Below, piece by piece: positions 1 to 8,662 of a DNA stretch of 64,000 nt. The notes beneath the pieces are model-generated. The model saw nothing but the letters and a program-made list of their open reading frames with translations, had not been told where the DNA came from and did no database searches. Position 1 is the stretch's first letter. The number at the start of each line of letters is the position of its first letter. The position numbers and the translations under genes were made by a program. The stretch comes from Pseudomonas denitrificans (nom. rej.) (lineage in GTDB: Bacteria > Pseudomonadota > Gammaproteobacteria > Pseudomonadales > Pseudomonadaceae). The stretch spans positions 4,502,501 through 4,566,500 of the forward strand of contig NZ_CP043626.1 of NCBI RefSeq assembly GCF_008807415.1, given 5' to 3'.

Positions 1-888
1 CGAACGATGGCAGGCGGATCACCGTGCGATCGCGCTCCAGGCGCGGGTGTGCCAGCAGCTGCACGACCTTGGCTTCGTTCGGGTCTTCCTGCTCGCCCTT
101 CTCCTGCTCGATGGCGCAGGCGGCGGTGTCCTGGGTGTTCACGTACGGGTTGATGATCTTGTCGACCTTGCCCGGACGGTCGATGCGGGTGGAGTCCACC
201 TCGAACCAGCCTTCGGGGTGTCGCGGCGCACGAAGGCGGTGCCGCGCACGTCGGTGATCTGCTCGACCGTCTCGCCGGAGGCCAGGCGCTGGGCGATCTC
301 CACCACGGCGCGTTCGGCGTTGCCGTACAGCAGGATGTCGGCGGTGGCGTCCATCAGGATGGAGCGACGCACCTTGTCCTGCCAGTAGTCGTAGTGGGCG
401 ATGCGGCGCAGCGAAGCCTCGATGCCGCCGAGGATCACCGGGGTCTCGCTGTAGGCTTCCTTGCAGCGCTGGCTGTAGACCAGGCTGGCGCGATCAGGGC
501 GCTTTCCGGCCAGGCCGCCCGGCGTATAGGCATCATCGCTGCGGATCTTCTTGTCCGCGGTGTAGCGGTTGATCATCGAGTCCATGTTGCCTGCCGCCAC
601 GCCGAAGAACAGGTTCGGCTGGCCGAGCTTCATGAAGTCGTCTTTCGAGCGCCAGTCCGGCTGGGCAATGATGCCCACGCGGAAGCCCTGGGCCTCCAGC
701 AGACGGCCGATGATGGCCATGCCGAACGACGGATGGTCAACGTAGGCATCCCCGGTGACGATGATGATGTCGCAGGAATCCCAACCCAGCTGATCCATCT
801 CTTCCTTGCTCATGGGCAGGAACGGCGCCGGGCCGAAACACTCGGCCCAGAACTTGGGATAGTCGAACAACGGCTTGGCGGCTTGCAT
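1..888 (-). pseudogene. ygiQ: YgiQ family radical SAM protein, 5' part, frameshifted
   Basis: This is the N-terminal part of a YgiQ-type radical SAM protein; the rest lies beyond base 1. The protein begins [14 protein letters not shown] at 888 and is recognisable through [19 protein letters not shown] and [19 protein letters not shown]. After ...FVRRDTP (about 219) the reading frame breaks. The expected continuation [16 protein letters not shown] is encoded in another frame, which stays open to base 1. Inserting one base in the CCCCGAAGG context restores one reading frame. In the uncorrected frame translation stops at 139. The radical SAM cysteine cluster is expected downstream and is not in the window. 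The function of YgiQ is not established. An upstream in-frame start at 966 exists, but homologues begin at the MQAAKPLF methionine. The break is either a real mutation or a sequence error. Confidence 0.9.
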
Positions 889-1015
889 CACGGGCACCGG
901 GGTATCTCTAAGTAGGTATCGCGGAAAAACGCGGGCGCGGAATATAGCACAAAAAGTGTACAACACCCGACCAGTGAACTCAGATTTAACTGGGATTTAG
1001 CCGGCGCACGGTAGA

Positions 1016-1042
1016 TTGCAAGTGCCATCATCTGGCTATACT
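1016..1042 (+). promoter_or_regulatory. candidate sigma-70 promoter for the diguanylate cyclase
   Basis: TATACT at 1037-1042 is a good -10. The best -35 is TTGCAA at 1016-1021, with a short 15-base spacer. It lies about 57 bases before the GTG start of the following gene. The -10 is convincing and the -35 is weak. Confidence 0.35.
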
Positions 1043-1098
1043 CCAGCCACTATCCGCAGTCAGCCTGGCCACCCCTCCCAGGCCAGGGAGTACCTGTC

Positions 1099-2991
1099 GT
1101 GCGTCGTGCCTTCGTGCTGTTGCTTACCCTGCTGTTCTGCCACACGGCGCTAGCCTTCGAACTGGACGACAAGGCCAGCGGTGCCTGGCTCAACGATCAC
1201 CTCGAACTGCTGCAGGAACGTGATGGCCCGCTGTCGCTGGAAGCCGTGCAGGCCAGCCGCGATTTCGTGCCTGCCAACGGCCGCACCAGCGTCGGCCAGA
1301 GCCCGGACGGCTGGTGGCTGCGCCTGGACCTCGACCGCCGCACCACCCCGCAGGGCGGCTGGTGGCTGGAAGTGGACGCGGTCAACCTCAAGGATTTTCG
1401 TCTCTACGTACCCGACGAACGGGGCATCTACCGGGAAACGCTGTCCGGTGAGGCCGTGCCCTTCGCCCAGGGCCGCGACCGCGACTACCGCCGCCCGGTC
1501 TTCCATCTGCCCGAAGGCAGCGGTCCGGTGCGCCTCTACGCCCGCGTCTACGATCCGGCCGGCAACTCCTTCCCGCTGCGCATCTGGTCGCTGAACGACC
1601 TGCAGGACCACCGCGCCGATACCAGCCTGTTTCTCGGTTTCATCTACGGCCTGATCGCCGCGCTGCTGCTGTACAACCTGTTCATCCTGCTGACCCTGCG
1701 CGACCCGGCGTACTTCTGGTACGTGCTGACCACCGCCAGCGCGCTGCTGTTCAGCCTGGGGATGAGCGGGCACGGCTTCGAGTACTTCTGGCCGGACCAC
1801 CCGGTGCCCTGGTGGCTGGACCGCATCACCCTGCCCTCGCTCTGGGGCCTGTGCGTGCATCGCTTCACCATCACCCTGCTGCAGACCCGCCGCCATGTGC
1901 GCTGGTCGCACTGGCTGCTGAACCTGAACTGCGCGCTGTATGTACTGACCATCGTCCTCGGCGCCCTGCACCTGCGTGGCGTGGCCGGCTGGATGCTGGT
2001 GGCGATCACCCTGATCGGCGTACCGGCGGCGCTCGGCGGCGCCCTGGTGCGCTGGCGCCAGGGCTCGTTCCCGGCGTTCCTCTACCTGCTCGGCTTCGGC
2101 CTGGTGCTGACCAGCGTGAGCATTTCAGTGATGCGCGCCACCGGCGTGGTGCAACCTTCGCCGCTGACCTCGTACATCTTCCCCATTGCCGTGGCCATGG
2201 AGTCGGTGCTGTTTTCCTTCGCCCTCACCTCGCGCATCCAGGGCCTCAAGCGCGAGCGCGCCCAGGCGCTGGAACAGGCCGACCGGGAGAAAAGCGCGCG
2301 CCTGACGCTGATGCAAAGCGCCCAGCAGGACCTGGCGACCGCCGTGGCCGAGCGCACCGCCGAACTCACCCAGAGCAACCAACTGCTGCGCGAGCGTGAA
2401 GTACAGCTGCAGCACGCCGCGCACTACGACCCGCTGACCGGCCTGCCGAACCGCCGCTACCTGGTGGAGCACGCCGAACACGCCCTGGCCAGCGCCCAGC
2501 AGAACGGCGAGACACTGGCGCTGATGCTGATCGACCTGGACCACTTCAAGCCGATCAACGACAGCTACGGCCATGACGCCGGGGACTTCATGCTGCAGAA
2601 CGTCGGCAATCGCCTGCGCCAGTGCGTGCGCGGCAGCGACTGCGTGGCGCGCCTGGGCGGCGACGAATTCGCGGCGCTGATCTCCGGCCCGGATGCCGAG
2701 AGCCACGCCAAGGAGATCGCCTGCCGCATCCTCAACGAACTGGCGCGCCCGGTGAGGTTCGAAACGCTGGAACTGCGCGTCACGCCGAGCATCGGCGTGG
2801 CCATCTACCCCAGCCATGCGATGCAGTTCAGCAAGCTCTACAAGGCCGCCGACCAGGCGCTCTACGAAGTGAAGGGCAACGGACGCGCGGCCTATGCCAT
2901 GGCCAGCGAAGCCGCTGGCGAAACCAGCGAGCTCTGGCCGGAAAAAGAATGGCTGGAAAGCGAATGGCTGGAGAGCGAAGACCGCGCCTGA
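1099..2991 (+). CDS. 7TM-DISM membrane diguanylate cyclase (GGDEF)
   Basis: Predicted inner-membrane enzyme making cyclic di-GMP from two GTP. 630 residues from a GTG start. A signal peptide (MRRAFVLLLTLLFCHTALA) leads into a periplasmic 7TMR-DISMED2-like domain to about residue 170, then seven hydrophobic segments (about 180-385), a short coiled coil (about 385-435) and a C-terminal GGDEF domain. The signature GGDEF is intact at residues 520-524. RGSD at 511-514 sits exactly five residues upstream, matching the RxxD inhibitory site for product feedback. So the sequence predicts an active, feedback-inhibited cyclase responding to an unknown periplasmic signal. Position next to ygiQ and alr matches the PA4929 locus of P. 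aeruginosa. Its stop abuts the convergent alr stop with no spacer. The C-terminus has a small WLESEWLESE repeat. Confidence 0.9.
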   Translation: MRRAFVLLLTLLFCHTALAFELDDKASGAWLNDHLELLQERDGPLSLEAVQASRDFVPANGRTSVGQSPDGWWLRLDLDRRTTPQGGWWLEVDAVNLKDFRLYVPDERGIYRETLSGEAVPFAQGRDRDYRRPVFHLPEGSGPVRLYARVYDPAGNSFPLRIWSLNDLQDHRADTSLFLGFIYGLIAALLLYNLFILLTLRDPAYFWYVLTTASALLFSLGMSGHGFEYFWPDHPVPWWLDRITLPSLWGLCVHRFTITLLQTRRHVRWSHWLLNLNCALYVLTIVLGALHLRGVAGWMLVAITLIGVPAALGGALVRWRQGSFPAFLYLLGFGLVLTSVSISVMRATGVVQPSPLTSYIFPIAVAMESVLFSFALTSRIQGLKRERAQALEQADREKSARLTLMQSAQQDLATAVAERTAELTQSNQLLREREVQLQHAAHYDPLTGLPNRRYLVEHAEHALASAQQNGETLALMLIDLDHFKPINDSYGHDAGDFMLQNVGNRLRQCVRGSDCVARLGGDEFAALISGPDAESHAKEIACRILNELARPVRFETLELRVTPSIGVAIYPSHAMQFSKLYKAADQALYEVKGNGRAAYAMASEAAGETSELWPEKEWLESEWLESEDRA

Positions 2992-4068
2992 TCAGTTGCG
3001 GTAGCGGCGCGGCACGCGAGCAGTGACCTTGGTCAGCAGCTCGTAGCCGATGGTCCCGGCATGGGCCGCCACTTCATCCACTGGGAGGTTGGCGCCCCAC
3101 AGCTCGACGCGGTCGCCCACGGCGGCATTGGGCAGGTCGGTCAGGTCCACCGCCAGCATGTCCATGGACACGCGCCCGGCCAGCACCGTGCGCTGGCCAT
3201 CCACCAGCACCGGCGTGCCGCTCGGCGCGTGGCGTGGATAACCATCGGCATACCCGCAGCTCACGGTGCCGATGCGCGAAGGCCGCTCGGCCACCCAGGT
3301 TGCCCCGTAACCAACACTCTCACCGACCGCCACTTCGCGCACGGCAATCAGCTGCGCCTCGAGGCTCATGGCCGGGCGCAGGCCCAGCTCGGCAGCACCG
3401 ATATCGGCGAAGGGCGTGGCGCCGTAGAGCATGATGCCGGGGCGAATCCAGTCCATGTGCGCGGCGGGAATGGTCAGCACCGCGGCGGAGTTGGCCAGCG
3501 AGCGCAGGTCGAAATCCAGGTCCAGCACACTGAGGAAGCAGGCCACCTGATCTTCGGTCAGCTCGTCGCCGCGCAGGTCGGCGTTGGCGAAGTGGCTCAT
3601 CAGGTTCAGCTCGGCCACCTGCGGCACCTGGCGCAGGCGCGGATGCCAGTCGCGCAGCTCTTCGGGCGAGAAGCCCAGGCGGTGCATGCCGGTATCCAGC
3701 TTCATCCACACATTGAGCGCGCTGGGCAACTGCGCGGCGAGCAATGCCTGGGCCTGCTCGGGGCCTTGCACCGCCACGTCCAGGCGTAGCTGGGCGGCGA
3801 TCAGGTATTCCGAGGGTTCGAAGCAGCCCTCCAGCAGCAGGATGCGGGCGCCGGCGTGCAGCGCGCGCACCTCGGCGGCCTCTTCCAGGCAGGCCACCGC
3901 AAAGCCGTCGGCCTCGTCGTGCAGGCAGCTCACCACCTCCCGCGCGCCATGCCCGTAGGCATTCGCCTTGACCACCGCGAAGGCTTCACGCCCGGGCGCG
4001 CAGCGCTTGGCGACGGCGTAGTTGTGGCGAATGGCGGCTAGATCGACGTGGGCGACGAGCGGGCGCAT
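2992..4068 (-). CDS. alr: alanine racemase
   Basis: PLP-dependent interconversion of L- and D-alanine, supplying D-alanine for peptidoglycan; cytoplasmic. 358 residues, normal for the family. The PLP lysine is K34 in AVVKANAYGHG. The opposite-face catalytic tyrosine lies in SVGYGATW, followed by the conserved GTVSCGYADGYPR. It lies just downstream of dnaB on the same strand, with a hairpin terminator in the 68-base gap. It could be either the biosynthetic (alr) or catabolic (dadX) paralogue. Being beside dnaB, and not with a dadA gene, favours alr. Confidence 0.95.
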   Translation of the reverse strand: MRPLVAHVDLAAIRHNYAVAKRCAPGREAFAVVKANAYGHGAREVVSCLHDEADGFAVACLEEAAEVRALHAGARILLLEGCFEPSEYLIAAQLRLDVAVQGPEQAQALLAAQLPSALNVWMKLDTGMHRLGFSPEELRDWHPRLRQVPQVAELNLMSHFANADLRGDELTEDQVACFLSVLDLDFDLRSLANSAAVLTIPAAHMDWIRPGIMLYGATPFADIGAAELGLRPAMSLEAQLIAVREVAVGESVGYGATWVAERPSRIGTVSCGYADGYPRHAPSGTPVLVDGQRTVLAGRVSMDMLAVDLTDLPNAAVGDRVELWGANLPVDEVAAHAGTIGYELLTKVTARVPRRYRN

Positions 4069-4085
4069 GGCTGTCTCTGCAATGA

Positions 4086-4111
4086 AAACGGGCGCCTATC
4101 TTAAGGCGCCC
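4086..4111 (-). terminator. intrinsic terminator downstream of dnaB
   Basis: GGGCGCC (4105-4111) and its complement (4090-4096) form a 7-bp stem, followed on the minus strand by GTTTTC. It lies between the dnaB stop and the alr start, so alr probably has its own promoter or depends on read-through. Confidence 0.65.
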
Positions 4112-4136
4112 GTCGGTCACGCGGAATGCGGCATCG

Positions 4137-5531
4137 TTACTCGTCTTCGAAGTTGTACATGCCGGGGGCGAGGTTCTCGAAGCGGCTGTAGCGGCCGAGG
4201 AAGGCCACCCGCACGGTGCCGATGGGGCCGTTACGCTGCTTGCCGAGGATGATCTCGGCGACGCCCTTGAACTCGGTCTCGGGGTGATACACCTCGTCGC
4301 GGTAGACGAACATGATCACGTCGGCGTCCTGCTCGATCGCTCCGGATTCACGCAGGTCGGAGTTCACCGGGCGCTTGTTGGGGCGCTGTTCCAGCGAGCG
4401 GTTGAGCTGGGAGAGCGCTACCACCGGGCAGTTGAATTCCTTCGCCAGCGCCTTCAGCGAGCGGGAAATCTCGGAAATCTCGTTGGTCCGGTTGTCGCCA
4501 GCGGAACCGGGGATCTGCATCAGCTGCAGGTAGTCGACCATGATCATGCCGATCTCGCCGTGCTCGCGGGAGAGGCGGCGAGTACGCGCACGCATTTCCG
4601 AGGGCGAGATGCCGGCGGTGTCATCGATGAACAGCTTGCGGTCGCTGAGCAGGTTCACCGCCGAGGTCAGGCGCGGCCAATCCTCGTCGTCCAGCTTGCC
4701 GGTACGCACCTTGGTCTGGTCGATGCGGCCGAGCGAGGCGAGCATACGCATCACGATGGAATCGGAGGGCATCTCCAGGGAGTACACCAGGATCGCCTTG
4801 TCGCTGCGCATCAGGGCGTTCTCCACCAGGTTCATGGCGAAGGTGGTCTTGCCCATCGACGGACGGCCGGCAACGATGATCAGGTCGGACGGCTGCAGGC
4901 CACTGGTCTTCTCGTCGAGGTCGGTGAAGCCGGTGGTGATACCGGTCAGCGCATCCGAGGTGTTGAACAGGTGGTCGATGCGGTCGATGGTCTTGACCAG
5001 GATGTCGCCGATGCCCACCGGGCCGCCGGTCTTGGGGCGCGCTTCGGCGATCTCGAAGATCCGCCGCTCGGCTTCGTCGAGCACTTCGTTGGCGCTGCGC
5101 CCCTCGGGGTTGAAGGCACTGTCGGCGATATCGCTGCTGATGCCGATCAGCTGCCGCAACGTAGCGCGCTCGCGGATGATGTTCGCGTAGGCCTTGATGT
5201 TCGCCACCGAGGGCGTGTTCTTCGCCAGCTCGGCAAGGTACGCGAGGCCGCCCACCTGGGACAGTTGCCCTTCGCGCTCGAGCATCTCGGACAGGGTCAC
5301 CACGTCGATCGGCTGGTTGGCTTCGGCGAGCTTGTAGACGGCGCGGAAGATCAGGCGATGGTCATGGCGGTAAAAGTCGCCATCGGACACGGCGTCGGAG
5401 ACGCGCTCCCATGCATTGTTGTCGAGCATCAGGCCACCCAGCACCGCCTGTTCGGCTTCGATCGAGTGCGGCGGCACCTTGAGGGAAGCGGTCTGCAGGT
5501 CGTATTGCTCGGGGATGGTGATGTCGTTCAT
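4137..5531 (-). CDS. dnaB: replicative DNA helicase DnaB
   Basis: Hexameric 5'-3' helicase that drives the replication fork and binds primase. 464 residues from MNDITIPEQYDLQ; the start at 5531 has GAAGAG upstream, whereas a longer in-frame extension would run into the preceding terminator. The N-terminal DnaB domain (PHSIEAEQAVLGGLMLD) spans about residues 20-120. The RecA-like domain carries Walker A GRPSMGKT at 222-229, the IMVDYLQLMQ strand and the SQLNRSLEQR loop. No intein is present, unlike some bacterial dnaB genes. Its neighbours are rplI upstream and alr downstream, as in P. aeruginosa. Confidence 0.97.
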   Translation of the reverse strand: MNDITIPEQYDLQTASLKVPPHSIEAEQAVLGGLMLDNNAWERVSDAVSDGDFYRHDHRLIFRAVYKLAEANQPIDVVTLSEMLEREGQLSQVGGLAYLAELAKNTPSVANIKAYANIIRERATLRQLIGISSDIADSAFNPEGRSANEVLDEAERRIFEIAEARPKTGGPVGIGDILVKTIDRIDHLFNTSDALTGITTGFTDLDEKTSGLQPSDLIIVAGRPSMGKTTFAMNLVENALMRSDKAILVYSLEMPSDSIVMRMLASLGRIDQTKVRTGKLDDEDWPRLTSAVNLLSDRKLFIDDTAGISPSEMRARTRRLSREHGEIGMIMVDYLQLMQIPGSAGDNRTNEISEISRSLKALAKEFNCPVVALSQLNRSLEQRPNKRPVNSDLRESGAIEQDADVIMFVYRDEVYHPETEFKGVAEIILGKQRNGPIGTVRVAFLGRYSRFENLAPGMYNFEDE

Positions 5532-5560
5532 GGGCTCTTCGTGTTGTGTGAAACGGCGGA

Positions 5561-5598
5561 AAAACAAAGGGCACGGACCGAGGATCGGTACCGTGCCC
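5561..5598 (-). terminator. strong intrinsic terminator after rplI
   Basis: GGGCACGG (5569-5576) pairs with CCGTGCCC (5591-5598), and ACCGA/TCGGT pair inside, giving about 13 bp around a short loop. On the minus strand the run TTTGTTTTT follows. It separates the ribosomal-protein operon from dnaB. A weaker 7-bp inverted repeat (GATTCAC/GTGAATC) precedes it. Confidence 0.8.
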
Positions 5599-5657
5599 AT
5601 TGTTATTGGACTGATTCACCCAGGCAAGCCGTGTGAATCGTCCTAGCGACGGATCGC

Positions 5658-6104
5658 TTACTCGGCGACTACAACCACGTGCAGGGTTGCATCAACATCC
5701 ATGTGCAGTTGCACTTCGATGTTGTATTCGCCTACAGCGCGCAGGGCGCCGTCGGGCAGGCGAACTTCGCTCTTTTCCAGCGGGTAGCCGGCAGCCGAAA
5801 CGGCGTCGGCGATGTCGCGGGTGCCGATCGAACCGAACAGCTTGCCTTCGTCGCCAGCGTGGGCGCCGATGGTCACGATCAGTTCGGCCAGTTGGGCAGC
5901 ACGAGCTTCAGCAGCAGCTTTTTTCTCAGCAGCGGCTTTTTCCAGCTCTGCACGGCGCTCTTCGAAAGCAGCGACGTTGGCAGCGGTGGCAGCGGTGGCT
6001 TTGCCCTGCGGCAGCAGGTAGTTACGAGCGTAACCGCCCTTTACGTTCAGCTTGTCGCCCAGGTTGCCCAGTTTGGCGATCTTTTCCAGCAGGATGACTT
6101 CCAT
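5658..6104 (-). CDS. rplI: 50S ribosomal protein L9
   Basis: Large-subunit protein L9, binding 23S rRNA with its N-domain and projecting from the subunit through a long helix. 148 residues, full length. [20 protein letters not shown] and the [13 protein letters not shown] motif mark the N-domain. An Ala/Glu/Lys-rich helix runs from about residue 42 to 75. The C-domain contains [14 protein letters not shown]. Last gene of the rpsF-rpsR-(membrane protein)-rplI operon, followed by a strong terminator. Confidence 0.98.
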   Translation of the reverse strand: MEVILLEKIAKLGNLGDKLNVKGGYARNYLLPQGKATAATAANVAAFEERRAELEKAAAEKKAAAEARAAQLAELIVTIGAHAGDEGKLFGSIGTRDIADAVSAAGYPLEKSEVRLPDGALRAVGEYNIEVQLHMDVDATLHVVVVAE

Positions 6105-6125
6105 TTGAGTCTTACCTCTTAACTT

Positions 6126-6995
6126 TTAACCTTCACCGTTCGCAGCTTTCTGGCGCTTTGCCAGACGACCGCGAAAATCAAACAGACTGTCGACTACGGC
6201 GACAAGACAGATCACATTGCCCAGTACGAATACCAGCAGGTACAGCGGTGCCAGCCAGAAGCCCGGAAGCTTCTTCAGCGCGGCCAGGCCGTGCCCCAGT
6301 GCGATCCCGGCGAACAGCAGCGGGATCATGCACAGCGGCGCCAGCATGGTGGCCGCGGGACCTGCGAAGGGCAGAGCCACAACGCCGACCAGCAGCGCCA
6401 AAGCCGTGCCCGGCGACAAGCGCAGTGCGCGGAACTCGCGGCCAAACCCTTCCGGGTTGAACAGTACTGCTTGCCAATAACGCGCCAGCATCAGGCACAA
6501 CAGGCTGATCGTCTGCAGCGAGGCTGCCATCAGGCCGGTGATGGTCGGGACCATCTCCGCCTGCAGGGCGGCCATCTGTTCCGGCGAAAGCTTGGCTTCG
6601 GCCAGAACCTGCGGCAGGGCCTTGCCGAATGCATCGGCCAGACCTGCGACCAACCCGGCCGACACCGTGCTGAGCAGCAGCACGAACACCGCACCGAGCA
6701 CAACGCTCGCCAGCATCACCTGATTCCAGGACACCTTGCTGCGCAGAACCTGCGCCAGCACGGCACTACCCACCAGAACCAGACTCACGCTGGGGTCACC
6801 CAGGTACCACCAGGCCAGTGCCGGAAGCAGCGCCCAGGCCAGGATGCCAAAGGCATCGCTGGGACCACGGCGCAACAGCACCAGACTGCCTGCTGCGGCA
6901 CCGAGCCAGAACAAAGGCTGCAGTACCGCGGCTGCGACGACCACCAGGGTCGCCTGCATGCGGCCTCGCATGACAAATTCAGCCAATGCGCGCAT
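6126..6995 (-). CDS. multi-pass membrane protein of the rpsR-rplI interval (DUF2232/YybS-like)
   Basis: A 289-residue protein dominated by hydrophobic helices (about eight, e.g. MQATLVVVAAAVLQPLFWLGA, VMLASVVLGAVFVLLLSTV, LYLLVFVLGNVICLVAV), ending in a basic tail FRGRLAKRQKAANGEG. Position between rpsR and rplI matches PA4933 of P. aeruginosa; Pseudomonas proteins here are usually assigned to the DUF2232/YybS group. It is 21 bases from rplI and 34 from rpsR, so almost certainly co-transcribed with ribosomal genes. No function is known, and I see no catalytic motif. Confidence 0.8.
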   Translation of the reverse strand: MRALAEFVMRGRMQATLVVVAAAVLQPLFWLGAAAGSLVLLRRGPSDAFGILAWALLPALAWWYLGDPSVSLVLVGSAVLAQVLRSKVSWNQVMLASVVLGAVFVLLLSTVSAGLVAGLADAFGKALPQVLAEAKLSPEQMAALQAEMVPTITGLMAASLQTISLLCLMLARYWQAVLFNPEGFGREFRALRLSPGTALALLVGVVALPFAGPAATMLAPLCMIPLLFAGIALGHGLAALKKLPGFWLAPLYLLVFVLGNVICLVAVVDSLFDFRGRLAKRQKAANGEG

Positions 6996-7029
6996 GCGAT
7001 CTATCCATCAATTCCAGTCGACTGCCCGA

Positions 7030-7260
7030 TCAACGGCCGTGGCTGTCGGTGTAGGGAAGCAGGGCCAGGTAGCGGGCGCGCTTGATAGCGGTCGCCAGCT
7101 GACGCTGGTACTTGGCCTTGGTGCCGGTGATACGGCTCGGAACGATCTTGCCGGTTTCGGAAACGTAGGCCTTCAGGGTGTTGAGATCCTTGTAATCGAT
7201 CTCTTTCACGCCTTCAGCGGTGAAACGGCAGAACTTACGACGACGGAAGAAACGTGCCAT
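7030..7260 (-). CDS. rpsR: 30S ribosomal protein S18
   Basis: Small-subunit protein that forms a dimer with S6 on the platform. 76 residues, full length: [20 protein letters not shown], then [18 protein letters not shown] and [12 protein letters not shown] single Cys (C11) is retained in RKFC, the C+ form. It follows rpsF by 29 bases in the same transcript. Confidence 0.98.
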   Translation of the reverse strand: MARFFRRRKFCRFTAEGVKEIDYKDLNTLKAYVSETGKIVPSRITGTKAKYQRQLATAIKRARYLALLPYTDSHGR

Positions 7261-7289
7261 GTGTGTGGCTCCTCAATACTGGTCCGGGA

Positions 7290-7706
7290 TTACTCGTCAG
7301 CGCTGTCGCGGCTATCTTCGCCGTCAGCGGACTCGCCCTCGTTCGATTCGGGACGCTCACGGCGCTCGCGGCGCTCGTTGCGGCTCTCTTCGGCCTTCAG
7401 CATTTCGGACTGGCCGGTGACGGCTTCGTCGCGACGGATGACCATGTTACGGATCACGGCGTCGTTGTAACGGAAGTTGTCTTCCATTTCTGCCAGGGCC
7501 TTGGCGGTGCACTCGACGTTCATCAGAACGTAGTGAGCCTTGTGCACGTTGTTGATGGCGTAAGCCAGCTGACGACGGCCCCAGTCTTCCAGACGGTGGA
7601 CTTTGCCGCCGTCTTCTTCGATGGCCTTGGTGTAACGCTCGACCATGCCACCGACTTGTTCGCTCTGGTCCGGGTGAACCAGGAACACGATTTCGTAATG
7701 ACGCAT
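7290..7706 (-). CDS. rpsF: 30S ribosomal protein S6
   Basis: Small-subunit platform protein, partner of S18. 138 residues: the ferredoxin-like fold covers about residues 1-98 ([56 protein letters not shown]). A charged disordered tail rich in Arg/Glu/Asp ends in Glu; RimK-type glutamylation of S6 tails is known in Pseudomonas and E. coli. First gene of the operon. The promoter lies 116 bases upstream. A well-placed GGAG lies just before the ATG. Confidence 0.98.
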   Translation of the reverse strand: MRHYEIVFLVHPDQSEQVGGMVERYTKAIEEDGGKVHRLEDWGRRQLAYAINNVHKAHYVLMNVECTAKALAEMEDNFRYNDAVIRNMVIRRDEAVTGQSEMLKAEESRNERRERRERPESNEGESADGEDSRDSADE

Positions 7707-7821
7707 AAATGCTCCTTACGGATTGCAGCCTGCCGACAAAGCGGTCAGACAAGGAGTGAATGATTTTTTCCTTGTCGCTCGGAAGCACGCGCGAACGCCT
7801 GCCCGGACGACAAGGGCCGAC

Positions 7822-7850
7822 ATTCTAGAGAAGCGCGCCGGGGGGCGCAA
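7822..7850 (-). promoter_or_regulatory. sigma-70 promoter of the rpsF operon
   Basis: On the minus strand: TTGCGC (7845-7850), a 17-base spacer, then TAGAAT (7822-7827), followed by a GC-rich discriminator (GTCGGCCC) of the kind linked to stringent control of ribosomal genes. It leaves a leader of about 110 bases before rpsF. In other bacteria this leader carries an S6:S18-binding element. A CCG in GACCGCTTTGTCGGC is suggestive, but I could not fit the published fold with confidence. Confidence 0.7.
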
Positions 7851-7875
7851 GGAAAACTGGTGAAACTTTGAACAG

Positions 7876-7901
7876 CGCGAGGCGGCAGGGGCCGCCTCGC
7901 G
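7876..7901 (-). terminator. hairpin after the rnr-rlmB pair
   Basis: A perfect 11-bp stem (CGCGAGGCGGC and its complement) around a 4-base loop, starting eight bases beyond the rlmB stop. There is no strong T tract (CTGTTC follows on the minus strand), so termination may be weak or it may act as a 3' stabiliser. Confidence 0.5.
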
Positions 7902-7909
7902 TGGGGACG

Positions 7910-8662
7910 TCAGGCGCCTGTCTTGAGCTGGCGCTGGCGGACGATCTCGAACAGGCACACACCGGTAGCCACCGAGACGTTCAGGCTGCTGACGCTGCCC
8001 TGCATCGGCAGCTTGGCCAGGTAGTCACAGTGATCGCGGGTCAGACGGCGCATGCCCTTGCCCTCGGCGCCCATCACCAGCACGGTCGGCCCGGTGAGGT
8101 CGAGTTCATAGAGCATCTGGGTCGCCTCGCCGGCAGTGCCGACGATCCAAAGGCCGCGCTGCTGGAGCTTCTCCAGGGTGCGCGCGAGGTTGGTCACGGC
8201 CACCAGCGGGATGACTTCGGCTGCGCCGCAGGCCACTTTACGCACGGTGGCGTTGAGGGTGGCGGACTTGTCCTTCGGCACGATCACCGCCAGCGCACCC
8301 GCCGCATCGGCGGTGCGCAGGCAGGCGCCGAGGTTGTGCGGGTCGGTCACGCCGTCCAGCACCAGCAGCAGCGCCGGGCCAGCGGAGCGCTCCAGCAGCT
8401 CCTCCAGCATGTTCTCGCCCCACACCTGGCTCGGGCTGACCTCGGCGACCACGCCCTGGTGTACGCCCTCGGCCCACTCATCCAGCTCCTTGCGGTCGCG
8501 CGTGCCCACCGGCACGCGCGCCTGCCCGGCCAGCTCGACCAGCGCCTGCACGCGCGGGTCCTGACGGCCTTCGGCCAGCCACAGCTGCTTGACCCGTTTC
8601 GGGTGATGGCGCAGCAGCGCTTCTACGGCATGGACTCCGTAGACCTGTTCCCATTGACTCAT
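7910..8662 (-). CDS. rlmB: 23S rRNA (guanosine-2251-2'-O)-methyltransferase
   Basis: SPOUT-family enzyme that methylates the ribose of G2251 in the P-loop of 23S rRNA using SAM. 250 residues, full length. The N-terminal substrate-binding domain (VYGVHAVEALLRHHPKRVKQ) covers about 1-75. SpoU motifs follow: DGVTDPHNLGACLRTADAAG, VLVMGAEGKGMRRLT and PMQGSVSSLNVSVATGVCLF, which build the trefoil knot. Its start overlaps the rnr stop by four bases (ATGA), giving translational coupling to RNase R. Confidence 0.95.
   Translation of the reverse strand: MSQWEQVYGVHAVEALLRHHPKRVKQLWLAEGRQDPRVQALVELAGQARVPVGTRDRKELDEWAEGVHQGVVAEVSPSQVWGENMLEELLERSAGPALLLVLDGVTDPHNLGACLRTADAAGALAVIVPKDKSATLNATVRKVACGAAEVIPLVAVTNLARTLEKLQQRGLWIVGTAGEATQMLYELDLTGPTVLVMGAEGKGMRRLTRDHCDYLAKLPMQGSVSSLNVSVATGVCLFEIVRQRQLKTGA

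Noticed and set aside
215..225. Programmed frameshifting as an explanation for the ygiQ and YtjB-family breaks
   Set aside because: No slippery heptamer or downstream structure is evident, and YgiQ is not known to be made by frameshifting; a missing base is simpler.
394..915. Plus-strand open frame in the ygiQ region
   Set aside because: It is antisense to the real YgiQ reading frame, which is well conserved.
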